Part shown: piece after piece, positions 47,289-55,335 of the stretch | Layout: each line of letters begins with the position of its first letter | How positions within the stretch are numbered: the first letter of the stretch is position 1 | From: Streptomyces albospinus | GTDB taxonomy: Bacteria > Actinomycetota > Actinomycetes > Streptomycetales > Streptomycetaceae | DNA length: 59,871 nt | Assembly: GCF_014648695.1 (NCBI RefSeq) | Contig: NZ_BMRP01000001.1 | Coordinates: forward strand, 589,898-649,768 | Reading direction: 5' to 3' | Position numbers and translations under genes: made by a program | Notes under the pieces: generated by a model | Told to the model about the DNA's origin: nothing | What the model saw: the letters and a program-made list of their open reading frames with translations, nothing else | Databases searched by the model: none

Positions 47289-48991
47289 CCATCGATCCCC
47301 ATGAGTACGCGTCGGTCCACGGCCCGCGGGCCGGCGACCGGGTCGTCCTCGGCGACTCCGGACTGGTCGTCCGGGTCGAGTCCGACGCGCAGAAGCCCGG
47401 GGACGAGTTCCTCGCCGGCTTCGGCAAGACCGCCCGCGACGGGCTGCACCTCAAGGCCGCCGCGGTCCGCGAGACCTGCGACGTGGTGATCAGCAACGTC
47501 CTGGTCATCGACGCCGTCCAGGGCATCCGCAAGGTGTCGATCGGCATCCGCGAGGGCCGGATCCACGCCATCGGGCGGGCCGGCAACCCGGACACCCTCG
47601 ACGGCGTCGACGTCGTCGTCGGCACGGGTACGTCCATCGTCTCCGGCGAAGGCATGATCGCCACCGCCGGCGCCGTGGACACCCACGTCCACCTGCTCTC
47701 CCCGCGCGTCATGGAAGCCTCGCTGGCGTCCGGCGTGACCACGATCATCGGCCAGGAATTCGGGCCGGTCTGGGGCGTCGGCGTCAACTCCCCCTGGGCG
47801 CTGGGCCATGCCTTCAACGCATTCGACGCCTGGCCGGTCAACATCGGCTTCCTGGGCCGCGGTTCGTCCTCCGGGGACGCCCCGCTGGTCGAGGCGCTCG
47901 CCGAGGGCGGCGCCTGCGGCTTCAAGGTCCACGAGGACATGGGCGCGCACGCCCGCGCCCTGGACACCGCGCTGCGGGTCGCCGAGGACCACGACGTCCA
48001 GGTGGCGCTGCACAGCGACGGCCTCAACGAATGCCTCACCGTCGAGGACACCCTCCGCGTCCTGGACGGCCGTACCATCCACGCCTTCCACATCGAGGGC
48101 TGCGGCGGCGGGCACGTCCCCAACGTCCTCAAGATGGCCGGCGTCCCCAACGTCATCGGCTCCTCGACCAACCCGACCCTCCCCTTCGGGCGGGACGCGG
48201 TCGCCGAGCACTACGGCATGATCGTCTCGGTCCACGACCTGAAGACCGACCTGCCGGGCGACGCCGCCATGGCCCGCGACCGCATCCGGGCCGGCACGAT
48301 GGGCGCCGAGGACGTCCTCCACGACCTCGGGGCGATCGGCATCACCTCGTCCGACGCCCAGGGCATGGGCCGGGCCGGCGAGACGGTCCGGCGCACCTTC
48401 GCGATGGCCGGCAAGATGAAAGCCGAACTCGGGCCCCTTCTTCCCCGTGACGGGGAGGCGGGCGACGGCGCGCACGACGACAACGCGCGGGTGCTGCGCT
48501 ACGTCGCCAAGCTCACCATCAACCCCGCCATCGCACACGGCCTCGCGCACGAGATCGGGTCGATCGAGGTCGGCAAGATGGCCGACATCGTGCTCTGGAA
48601 GCCGCAGTTCTTCGGCGCCAAGCCGCAGCTGGTGCTCAAGTCCGGCTTCCCCGCGTACGGCGTCACCGGCGACCCCAACGCCGCCACCGACACCTGCGAA
48701 CCCCTCGTCCTCGGCCCGCAGTTCGGGGCGCACGGCGCGACCCCGGCCGAGATCTCCGTCGCCTTCGTCGCACGCGCCGCGGCCGAGCAGGGCGGCGACG
48801 GCATGCCCACCCGACGGCGCCGGGTCGCGGTCCGCGGCACCCGCGGCATCGGCCCCCGCAACCTGATCCACAACGCCCGGGTCGGCGACGTCCAGGTCGA
48901 CGCACGCAGCGGACTGGTCACCCTCGACGGCGACCCGATGCGCTCCGAACCGGCCGACACGGTCTCGCTGTCCAGGCTCTATTTCCTCTGA
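47285..48991 (+). CDS. Urease-like alpha subunit (UreC homologue) with divergent pocket
   Basis: A 568-residue amidohydrolase of UreC length. All residues of the dinuclear metal centre are present: His134 and His136 (DTHVHLLSP), the carbamylated-type Lys214 and His216 (GFKVHEDMG), His243 (ALHSDGLNE), His269 (FHIEGCGGGH) and Asp357 (SSDAQGMGR). The flap His317 is kept. By alignment from memory with Klebsiella UreC, the flap Cys is Val316 and the next His is Asp318. The loop normally GGGTGPA..T..TTCTPG reads GQEFGPVWGVGVNSP. No UreD/E/F/G metallochaperone genes occur in the window. I therefore call it urease-like; it may hydrolyse another ureido compound or use a different metal or chaperones encoded elsewhere. 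Confidence 0.88.
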   Translation: MTIDPHEYASVHGPRAGDRVVLGDSGLVVRVESDAQKPGDEFLAGFGKTARDGLHLKAAAVRETCDVVISNVLVIDAVQGIRKVSIGIREGRIHAIGRAGNPDTLDGVDVVVGTGTSIVSGEGMIATAGAVDTHVHLLSPRVMEASLASGVTTIIGQEFGPVWGVGVNSPWALGHAFNAFDAWPVNIGFLGRGSSSGDAPLVEALAEGGACGFKVHEDMGAHARALDTALRVAEDHDVQVALHSDGLNECLTVEDTLRVLDGRTIHAFHIEGCGGGHVPNVLKMAGVPNVIGSSTNPTLPFGRDAVAEHYGMIVSVHDLKTDLPGDAAMARDRIRAGTMGAEDVLHDLGAIGITSSDAQGMGRAGETVRRTFAMAGKMKAELGPLLPRDGEAGDGAHDDNARVLRYVAKLTINPAIAHGLAHEIGSIEVGKMADIVLWKPQFFGAKPQLVLKSGFPAYGVTGDPNAATDTCEPLVLGPQFGAHGATPAEISVAFVARAAAEQGGDGMPTRRRRVAVRGTRGIGPRNLIHNARVGDVQVDARSGLVTLDGDPMRSEPADTVSLSRLYFL

Positions 48992-49123
48992 ACCCCCTCC
49001 GACGCCCGGATCCGCACCACCGTGTCCCGGCAGCGGCGCGCCCCCTCCCGCCATGCCGCTGCCGCCGGTACGCACCGACCCCCCGCCTGCCCCGACGCTT
49101 CCCCGAACCGTGAGGACCCCCGT

Positions 49124-50164
49124 ATGAACACCCCCGCCGCCGACGGCTTCCGGATGCCCCCCGAATGGGCCCCGCACGAGCGCACCTGGATGGCCTGGCC
49201 CGGCCCCAACTTCACCTTCGGTGCGGAGGGCGGCGCCACGCTCGCCGAGGCCCGCACCGCCTGGGCCGCGGTCGCCCGCGCCGTCCGGCGGTACGAGCCG
49301 GTCACCGTGGTCGCCGGCCCCGGCCAACTGGCGGGCGCCCGGGCCCTGCTCGGCGAGGACATCGAGCTGGTCGAACGCCCCCTCGACGACGCCTGGATGC
49401 GCGACATCGGCCCCACCTTCCTCACCGACGGCCAGGGCGAACTGGCCGCCGTGGACTGGGTGTTCAACGGCTGGGGCGCTCAGGAGTGGGCCGCCTGGGA
49501 CCGCGACGCGACGATCGCCGAGCAGGTCGCCGGGCTCGCCGGGGCCCGCCGCTACGCCACCCCGCTGGTCAACGAGGGCGGCGGCATCCACGTCGACGGC
49601 GAGGGCACCGTACTGCTCACCGAGACCGTGCAACTCGACCCGGGCCGCAACCCCGATCGCACCAAGGAAGAGGTCGAGGCCGAGATCCACGCCCACCTCG
49701 GCACCACCAAGGCGATCTGGCTGCCCCGCGGCCTGTATGCCGACTACGGGCAGTTCGGCACCCGCGGCCACGTGGACATCGTCGCCGCCTTCGCCCGCCC
49801 CGGCGTGGTGATGGTCCACACCCAGCCGAACCCCGACCACCCCGACCACGCGATCTGCAACGAGATCGTCAAGCTGCTGCGCGCCTCGACGGACGCCCGG
49901 GGCCGCCGGCTGGAGATCGTGGAGGTCCCGGCCCCCACCGTCATCGAGGAGGACGGCGAGCCGGTCGACTACTCCTACATCAACCACCTCCAGTGCAACG
50001 GCGGCATCGTGCTGTGCGCCTTCGACGACCCGCGCGACGAGGAGGCGGCCGGGATCTTCCGCCGGCTGTTCCCCGGGCGCACCGTGACGCTGGTGGACGC
50101 CCGTACGATCTTCGCAGCGGGTGGCGGTATCCACTGCATCACCCAGCAGCAGCCGAAGGTCTGA
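49124..50164 (+). CDS. Agmatine deiminase-family enzyme
   Basis: A 346-residue guanidino-group-modifying enzyme of the agmatine deiminase/peptidylarginine deiminase family. The five catalytic residues can be placed: Asp94 (WMRDIGPTF), Glu151 (VNEGGGIHVDG), His216 and Asp218 (GTRGHVDI), and the nucleophile Cys338 (GGIHCITQQQP). The family releases ammonia from a guanidinium to leave a ureido product. The segment before the catalytic His, usually DTDGH or DTNGH, reads GTRGH, so the substrate may not be agmatine. No N-carbamoylputrescine amidase follows; the UreC-like gene precedes it by 132 bases. GAGGA lies about 7 bases before the ATG at 49124. Confidence 0.9.
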   Translation: MNTPAADGFRMPPEWAPHERTWMAWPGPNFTFGAEGGATLAEARTAWAAVARAVRRYEPVTVVAGPGQLAGARALLGEDIELVERPLDDAWMRDIGPTFLTDGQGELAAVDWVFNGWGAQEWAAWDRDATIAEQVAGLAGARRYATPLVNEGGGIHVDGEGTVLLTETVQLDPGRNPDRTKEEVEAEIHAHLGTTKAIWLPRGLYADYGQFGTRGHVDIVAAFARPGVVMVHTQPNPDHPDHAICNEIVKLLRASTDARGRRLEIVEVPAPTVIEEDGEPVDYSYINHLQCNGGIVLCAFDDPRDEEAAGIFRRLFPGRTVTLVDARTIFAAGGGIHCITQQQPKV

Positions 50165-50217
50165 CGGACCCCTGACCGACCAGCCCGTCGCAGCCCGACC
50201 CGACCCCGGAGGTCACC

Positions 50218-50835
50218 GTGTCCGGTCCCGAACGCCGTCCCCGGCGGCGCCTCAACCAGCCGCGCGAGCAGGTACTGGCCGCGGCGATGGCCACCATCGC
50301 CGCGGAGGGGCTGGACCGGCTGACCATGGCCGGGCTGGGCCGCGAGGTCGGGATGAGCAGCGGCCACATCCTCTACTACTTCGGCACGAAGGACGAGCTG
50401 CTGCTCCAGACCCTCCAGTGGAGCGAGGAGCAGCTCGGCGCCGAGCGCCGGGCCGCCCTCTCCCGCCGCGTCCCGGCCCGCGAGCGGCTGGACGCGCTGG
50501 TCGACCTCTACCTCCCCGAAGGCCACCGCGATCCGCGCTGGACGCTCTGGCTGGAGGTCTGGGTCCGCTCCCAGAACGCCGACGACGAGACCCGCGAACG
50601 CCAGCTGGACCTGGAGCTGGCCTGGCACCGCGATCTGGTGGCCCTGCTGGTCGAGGGCGTCTCGAAGGGCGAGTTCCGCCCGGTCGACGCGGAACGCTTC
50701 GCGACCCGCACCCGGGCCCTGCTCGACGGCTTCGGCACCCACCTCGTCGTCGGGCTGCCCGGTACGACCCGCGAGCAGGTGGACCGCGCCATACGCGAGT
50801 TCCTCGACGAGTCGCTCACCGTCCCGCAGGACTGA
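50218..50835 (+). CDS. TetR-family regulator of the urease-like locus
   Basis: A 205-residue regulator with an N-terminal helix-turn-helix (LAAAMATIAAEGLDRLTMAG, then REVGMSSGHILYYFGTKDEL) and a C-terminal ligand-binding helical domain resembling the BetI-like group. GGAGGTCACC precedes the GTG at 50218. It lies 53 bases after the deiminase gene and is probably in the same transcript, which would make the locus self-regulated. The three 15-mer repeats at 46426-46548 are its likely binding sites, inferred from dyad form and location only. Confidence 0.92.
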   Translation: MSGPERRPRRRLNQPREQVLAAAMATIAAEGLDRLTMAGLGREVGMSSGHILYYFGTKDELLLQTLQWSEEQLGAERRAALSRRVPARERLDALVDLYLPEGHRDPRWTLWLEVWVRSQNADDETRERQLDLELAWHRDLVALLVEGVSKGEFRPVDAERFATRTRALLDGFGTHLVVGLPGTTREQVDRAIREFLDESLTVPQD

Positions 50836-50960
50836 CCGCCGCCGGACCGGCCCGCGGCGAACCGCTTGCCGCGCCCATGACCGCAACGCACGCAAGTACG
50901 CATGATCGTTGCACACCCGGCTCTTGCCGACGGGCCCGCTCTCCGCGACCGTGAGCGGCT

Positions 50961-52277
50961 ATGGGACAAGCGCAATGGAAGAAGATCTGGGTCGGCTCGG
51001 CCGGCAACATGGTCGAGTGGTTCGACTGGTTCGTCTACGCGAGCTTCGCGGTCTATTTCGCCGACTCGTTCTTCCCGAAGGGGAACGACACCGCGAACCT
51101 CATGAACACCATGGGGATCTTCGCCGTCGGCTTCTTCATGCGCCCGGTCGGCGGCTGGGTGCTCGGCCGGGTCGGGGACCGCCGGGGCCGCAAGGCGGCA
51201 CTCACCCTGACCGTCACCCTGATGTCCGCCTCGGCCGTCCTCATCGCCGTCGCGCCCACCTACGCCGCGGCCGGCTACGGCGGCGTCGCCGTACTGCTGC
51301 TCGCCCGGATGCTCCAGGGGCTGTCGGTCGGCGGCGAGTACGCGGCCAGCGCCACCTATCTGACCGAAGCCTCCGCGCCCGGCAGCCGCGGCTTCGCCTC
51401 CAGCTTCCAGTACGTGTCGATGACCGCCGGCCAGCTGCTCGGCCTGGGCCTCCAGATCGTGCTCCAGCGCACCATGTCCGACGCCGCGCTGCACAGCTGG
51501 GCCTGGCGGATCCCCTTCATCGTCGGCGCGCTGGGCGCCGCCATCGTCTTCTACCTGCGCCGCAGCATGCTGGAGACCGAGGTCTACGCCGAGGACGAGG
51601 GCGCCCGGTCCGACCCGGACCGCGGCACCCTCAAGGCTCTGTGGGCCCACAGGCGCGAGGCGTTCCTGGTCATCGCGCTGACCATGGGCGGCACCGTGGC
51701 GTACTACACGTACACCACCTACCTCACCAAGTACCTGTCGGGCAGCGCCGGGATGACCAAGCCGACCGCATCCCTGGTCAGCTTCTGCGCGCTGTTCCTG
51801 TTCATGTGCCTCCAGCCGCTGGCCGGCCGGCTGTCGGACCGGATCGGCCGCCGCCCGCTGCTGATCACCTTCGCGATCGGCTCGACCTTCCTGACCGTGC
51901 CGATCATGACGCTGCTCAAGCACGCCGGCTCCTTCTGGCCGGCCCTCGGCCTCTCGATGCTGGCCCTGGTCGTGGTCACCGGCTACACCTCCATCAACGC
52001 CTGTGTGAAGGCCGAGCTGTTCCCGACCGGCATCCGCGCGCTGGGCGTCGCCCTGCCGTACGCCATCGCCAACGCGCTCTTCGGCGGCACCGCGGAGTAC
52101 GTCGCCCTGTGGTTCAAGAACGGCGGTATCGAGTCCGGCTATTACTGGTACGTCTCCGGCTGCGCCGCGGTCTCGCTGGTCGTGTATCTGACGATGCGGG
52201 AGACGCGGACCATCGATCTGCACCGGGTCGGCACGGCGGACGGCGACGAATCCGGTACGCGCGTGCTCGCATCCTGA
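50961..52277 (+). CDS. MFS transporter, metabolite:H+ symporter type
   Basis: A 438-residue membrane transporter with twelve predicted helices. The motifs GNMVEWFDWFVYASFAVYFA at the N-terminus, RPVGGWVLGRVGDRRGRK (MFS motif A) and LSVGGEYAASATYLTEASAP are characteristic of the metabolite:H+ symporter branch that includes alpha-ketoglutarate, proline/betaine and shikimate transporters. The substrate is unknown. It begins 125 bases after the TetR gene in the same direction and may belong to the urease-like locus or stand alone. I see no good ribosome binding site before the ATG at 50961. Confidence 0.92.
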   Translation: MGQAQWKKIWVGSAGNMVEWFDWFVYASFAVYFADSFFPKGNDTANLMNTMGIFAVGFFMRPVGGWVLGRVGDRRGRKAALTLTVTLMSASAVLIAVAPTYAAAGYGGVAVLLLARMLQGLSVGGEYAASATYLTEASAPGSRGFASSFQYVSMTAGQLLGLGLQIVLQRTMSDAALHSWAWRIPFIVGALGAAIVFYLRRSMLETEVYAEDEGARSDPDRGTLKALWAHRREAFLVIALTMGGTVAYYTYTTYLTKYLSGSAGMTKPTASLVSFCALFLFMCLQPLAGRLSDRIGRRPLLITFAIGSTFLTVPIMTLLKHAGSFWPALGLSMLALVVVTGYTSINACVKAELFPTGIRALGVALPYAIANALFGGTAEYVALWFKNGGIESGYYWYVSGCAAVSLVVYLTMRETRTIDLHRVGTADGDESGTRVLAS

Positions 52278-52320
52278 GACGCCCGGCGGCGCGGGGGCGG
52301 TGGTGTGCCAGACTGCCCCC

Positions 52321-52371
52321 GTGCTCTCGTTCGCCATGATTATTGGCAGCAGGCGCGCCGGTCCGCAGTGA
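52321..52371 (+). CDS. cimA leader peptide with tandem Ile codons
   Basis: A 16-codon frame from GTG 52321 (VLSFAMIIGSRRAGPQ), or 11 codons from ATG 52336 (MIIGSRRAGPQ). It contains two adjacent ATT isoleucine codons, a rare codon in this genome. It precedes alternative hairpins and a U-tract terminator upstream of cimA, an isoleucine-pathway gene. No strong ribosome binding site is seen, so translation is inferred from context. Confidence 0.65.
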   Translation: MLSFAMIIGSRRAGPQ

Positions 52372-52376
52372 CCGCC

Positions 52377-52395
52377 CCGTAGGAACCGGCTACGG
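52377..52395 (+). promoter_or_regulatory. Leader hairpin upstream of the cimA attenuator
   Basis: CCGTAG (52377-52382) pairs with CTACGG (52390-52395), extendable by CGC/GCG outside a mismatch. It lies just after the leader peptide stop and before the terminator, as expected for an attenuator pause stem. Confidence 0.5.
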
Positions 52396-52428
52396 CGCGG
52401 ACACCGTCGTCCCAGACCCGCGCGCAGA

Positions 52429-52454
52429 CCTCTCGCACCCGCGAGAGGTTTTTT
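52429..52454 (+). terminator. cimA attenuator terminator
   Basis: CCTCTCGC (52429-52436) pairs with GCGAGAGG (52441-52448) over a 4-base loop, followed by six Ts (52449-52454). It stands 103 bases before the cimA ATG. U-tract terminators are uncommon in this window; the only other one is the ilvB attenuator. Confidence 0.88.
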
Positions 52455-52557
52455 CGTTTCCGGCCACCGCCACCGGACGCGGAGCGCGAGGGATCATGGA
52501 GGGACGGTGGAACCGGTCATTCCGGTAGACCGAGACCTTGACAGGAGCCAGACCAGC

Positions 52558-54213
52558 ATGACGGACGCACACGACCCCGCCCCCTCGGCCGCCGTCCTCC
52601 CCGCCGGCGCGGTGCCCGACGACTTCCACGTCTTCGACACCACCCTGCGCGACGGCGCACAGCGCGAGGGCATCAACCTGACGGTCGCCGACAAGCTGAC
52701 CATCGCCCGGCACCTGGACGACTTCGGCGTCGGCTTCATCGAGGGCGGCTGGCCCGGCGCCAACCCGCGGGACACCGAGTTCTTCCAACGCGCCCGCGAG
52801 GAGATCACGTTCCGGCACGCGCAGCTGGTCGCGTTCGGCGCCACCCGCAAGGCGGGCGTCCGTGTCGAGAACGATCCGCAGGTCGCCGCGCTGCTGGCGT
52901 CGCAGGCCCCGGTCGTCACGCTGGTCGCCAAGTCCCACCTCGGCCACGTCGAACTGGCGCTGCGCACCACGCCCGAGGAGAACCTCGCGATGATCCGGGA
53001 CACCGTCGCGTACCTGGTGGCCCAGGGCCGCCGGGTCTTCCTCGACTGCGAGCACTTCTTCGACGGCTACGCACTGGACCCGGCATACGCGAAGCAGGTC
53101 GTCCGCACCGCGAGCGAGGCCGGCGCCGACGTCGTGGTGCTCTGCGACACCAACGGCGGGATGCTCCCGGCCCAGGTGACCGCCGTCGTGCGGACCGTCC
53201 TCGCGGACACCGGCGCGCGGCTGGGCATCCACGCGCAGGACGACACCGGCTGCGCGGTCGCCAACACCCTGGCCGCGGTGGACGCCGGTGCCACCCATGT
53301 CCAGTGCACCGCCAACGGCTACGGCGAACGGGTCGGCAACTCCAACCTCTTCCCGGTCGTCGCCGCCCTGGAGCTCAAGTACGGGCGCCGGGTCCTGCCC
53401 GAGGGCAAGCTCGCCGAGACCACCCGGATCTCGCACGCCATCGCCGAGGTCGTCAACCTGACGCCGTCCACGCACCAGCCGTACGTCGGCGTCTCCGCGT
53501 TCGCCCACAAGGCCGGGCTGCACGCCTCCGCGATCAAGGTCGACCCGGACCTCTACCAGCACATCGACCCGGCGCTGGTCGGCAACAGCATGCGGATGCT
53601 GGTCTCCGACATGGCCGGGCGCGCCTCGATCGAGCTCAAGGGCAAGGAGCTCGGCATCGACCTGGGCGGCGACCGCGAGCTGGTCGGCCGGGTCGTCGAC
53701 CGGGTCAAGGAGCGGGAGTCGGCGGGCTACACGTACGAGGCCGCGGACGCGTCGTTCGAGCTGCTGCTCCGCGACGAACTGCGGCGGGCGGGCGCCGGCG
53801 GCACGCCGCTGCGCTACTTCACCGTCGAGTCCTGGCGCGCCATCGTCGAGGACCGCCCGGACGGCACCCACGCCAACGAGGCGACCGTGAAGCTCTGGGC
53901 CAAGGGCGAGCGGATCGTCGCCACCGCCGAGGGCAACGGTCCGGTCAACGCGCTGGACCGGGCGCTGCGGGTGGGTCTGGAGCGGATCTATCCGGAGCTG
54001 GCCGCGATGGAGCTGGTGGACTACAAGGTCCGCATCCTGGAGGGCGCCCTGGGTACCGGCTCGATCACCCGGGTCCTGGTCTCCACCAGCGACGGCCGCG
54101 GCGAGTGGTCCACGGTCGGCGTCGCGGAGAACGTCATCGCGGCGTCCTGGCAGGCGCTCGACGACGCCTATGCGTACGGGCTGCTGCGGGCCGGGGTCGA
54201 GCCGCAGGAGTGA
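52558..54213 (+). CDS. cimA: Citramalate synthase
   Basis: A 551-residue enzyme of the 2-isopropylmalate synthase/homocitrate synthase/citramalate synthase family. It condenses pyruvate and acetyl-CoA to citramalate, a threonine-independent route to 2-oxobutyrate for isoleucine. The HMGL-like barrel begins VFDTTLRDGAQREGINLTVA. The metal ligands lie in GIHAQDDTGCAVANTL and the following CTANGYGERVGN. A C-terminal LeuA dimer-like allosteric domain (ALGTGSITRVLVSTSDGRGE) suggests feedback control. The length and GEREG-type signature fit cimA better than leuA. ATG 52558 has AGGAG about 11 bases upstream; GTG 52507 is an alternative start. Confidence 0.92.
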   Translation: MTDAHDPAPSAAVLPAGAVPDDFHVFDTTLRDGAQREGINLTVADKLTIARHLDDFGVGFIEGGWPGANPRDTEFFQRAREEITFRHAQLVAFGATRKAGVRVENDPQVAALLASQAPVVTLVAKSHLGHVELALRTTPEENLAMIRDTVAYLVAQGRRVFLDCEHFFDGYALDPAYAKQVVRTASEAGADVVVLCDTNGGMLPAQVTAVVRTVLADTGARLGIHAQDDTGCAVANTLAAVDAGATHVQCTANGYGERVGNSNLFPVVAALELKYGRRVLPEGKLAETTRISHAIAEVVNLTPSTHQPYVGVSAFAHKAGLHASAIKVDPDLYQHIDPALVGNSMRMLVSDMAGRASIELKGKELGIDLGGDRELVGRVVDRVKERESAGYTYEAADASFELLLRDELRRAGAGGTPLRYFTVESWRAIVEDRPDGTHANEATVKLWAKGERIVATAEGNGPVNALDRALRVGLERIYPELAAMELVDYKVRILEGALGTGSITRVLVSTSDGRGEWSTVGVAENVIAASWQALDDAYAYGLLRAGVEPQE

Positions 54214-54311
54214 GTGCCCGTGGCGCGGAGGGGCGCCACGGTTGTCCACAGGCACCGGCGACGGCCGGTGCGGAGCGCTACCTTCACCGCATGCGTGGTG
54301 GAGGCGGGGGA

Positions 54312-54347
54312 GGGGCCTCGCCACGGGGTGGGGCCTCGCCACGGGGT
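54312..54347. repeat. Two tandem 18-bp repeats
   Basis: The 18-base unit GGGGCCTCGCCACGGGGT occurs at 54312-54329 and 54330-54347, with a partial third copy after it, in the gap between the convergent cimA and YceI genes. The gap 54214-54457 holds no gene. Confidence 0.8.
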
Positions 54348-54457
54348 GGGGCCGGGTGGGTGGGCCCCTCCTTTGCCGGGCGGGGATCTCCGGGTTGGGG
54401 AGAGGGAGGGGCCCTGCCAGGAAAGCGGCGGAGGCCGGCCCTCCCCCACGGCGGACG

Positions 54458-55090
54458 TCAGCCCTTCTTGACCGCCGAGATGTCGAAGGTCAGCTTGACC
54501 TTGTCGCTGACCATGACGCCGCCGGTCTCCAGCGCCGCGTTCCAGGTCAGGCCCCACTCGGAGCGCAGGATCTCGGCGGTGCCCTCGAAGCCGACCCGCT
54601 CGGCGCCGTAGACGTCGGTGGCCGCGCCGTTGAACTCCAGGTCGATGGCGAGCGGGCGGGTGACGTCCTTGATCGTCAGATCGCCGGAGACGCGGTACGT
54701 CTCGCTGCCGATCTGCTCGACCGCGCCGGAGCGGAAGGTCATCAGGGGGAACTGCTCGGCGTCGAAGAAGTCGGGGCTCTTGAGGTGGCCGTCGCGGTCG
54801 GTGATGCCGGTGTCGATGCTGGCGATCTTGACGTCGATGTGCGCGGTGGACGCGGCCGGGTTGCTGCCGTCCAGCTTCAGCACGCCCTCGTGTTCGCCGA
54901 AGGTGCCGCGGACGTTGGTGACCATGGCGTGCCGGACGGTGAAGCCGATGCTGCTGTGGGCCGGGTCGATGGTGTAGTCGCCGGTCAGCGCGGCGAGCGC
55001 GGGGTCCGCGTCCAGAACGGCGGCGCCGGCGGCGGCCGAGGCGTCCGGGGTGGCGGGGGCGGTGGTGCGCTTGCGGGTGAACAGAGCCAT
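54458..55090 (-). CDS. YceI-family lipid-binding protein
   Basis: A 210-residue protein of the YceI family, a lipocalin-like barrel that binds isoprenoid or other lipids. The core starts GDYTIDPAHSSIGFTVRHAM and includes GVLKLDGSNPAAS, DGHLKSPDFFDAEQFP and DLTIKDVTRPLAI. Residues 1-35 are a variable Ala/Thr-rich extension without a signal peptide, so this member is probably cytosolic. GGAGGAG lies directly upstream of the ATG at 55090. The promoter has paired hexamer repeats that suggest control by a MarR- or TetR-type repressor encoded elsewhere. Confidence 0.9.
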   Translation of the reverse strand: MALFTRKRTTAPATPDASAAAGAAVLDADPALAALTGDYTIDPAHSSIGFTVRHAMVTNVRGTFGEHEGVLKLDGSNPAASTAHIDVKIASIDTGITDRDGHLKSPDFFDAEQFPLMTFRSGAVEQIGSETYRVSGDLTIKDVTRPLAIDLEFNGAATDVYGAERVGFEGTAEILRSEWGLTWNAALETGGVMVSDKVKLTFDISAVKKG

Positions 55091-55139
55091 GGCTCCTCCT
55101 CGGGGACGGCGTGCAGCAGGGGCGCATGCAGCGTGGTTG

Positions 55140-55189
55140 TTTAACCTTCAACGAGATTCACCGTAGCGGCATCTGGTTCAACTTTCAAC
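55140..55189 (-). promoter_or_regulatory. YceI promoter with paired GTTGAA repeats
   Basis: On the minus strand TTGAAA (plus 55183-55188) and TACGGT (plus 55160-55165) are 17 bases apart and make a good promoter. GTTRAA hexamers occur as two pairs with 7-base spacing (plus 55140/55147 and 55177/55184), the pairs being exactly 37 bases apart. One pair covers the -35 and the other lies just past the start point. Confidence 0.6.
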
Positions 55190-55335
55190 CTCTTCTTTGC
55201 CGGTTTCCCCCGGACGGGTGCGGATGCCGCCTTCCGGCGCGGTCATTGCCGCCCCGCGGGCCGCCGTGCTAGACCATCGGGAACTCCCAAGTGCGCAGCG
55301 CCACAGACCAGTTGACGCCATGGAGAGGACCCGCC

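Noticed and set aside
49751..49790. Loss of a catalytic Asp in the agmatine-deiminase-family enzyme, because DTDGH reads GTRGH
   Set aside because: The catalytic pair in this family is the His and the Asp two residues after it, and both (His216, Asp218) are present. Only the flanking residues differ, so I report altered context and not loss of function.
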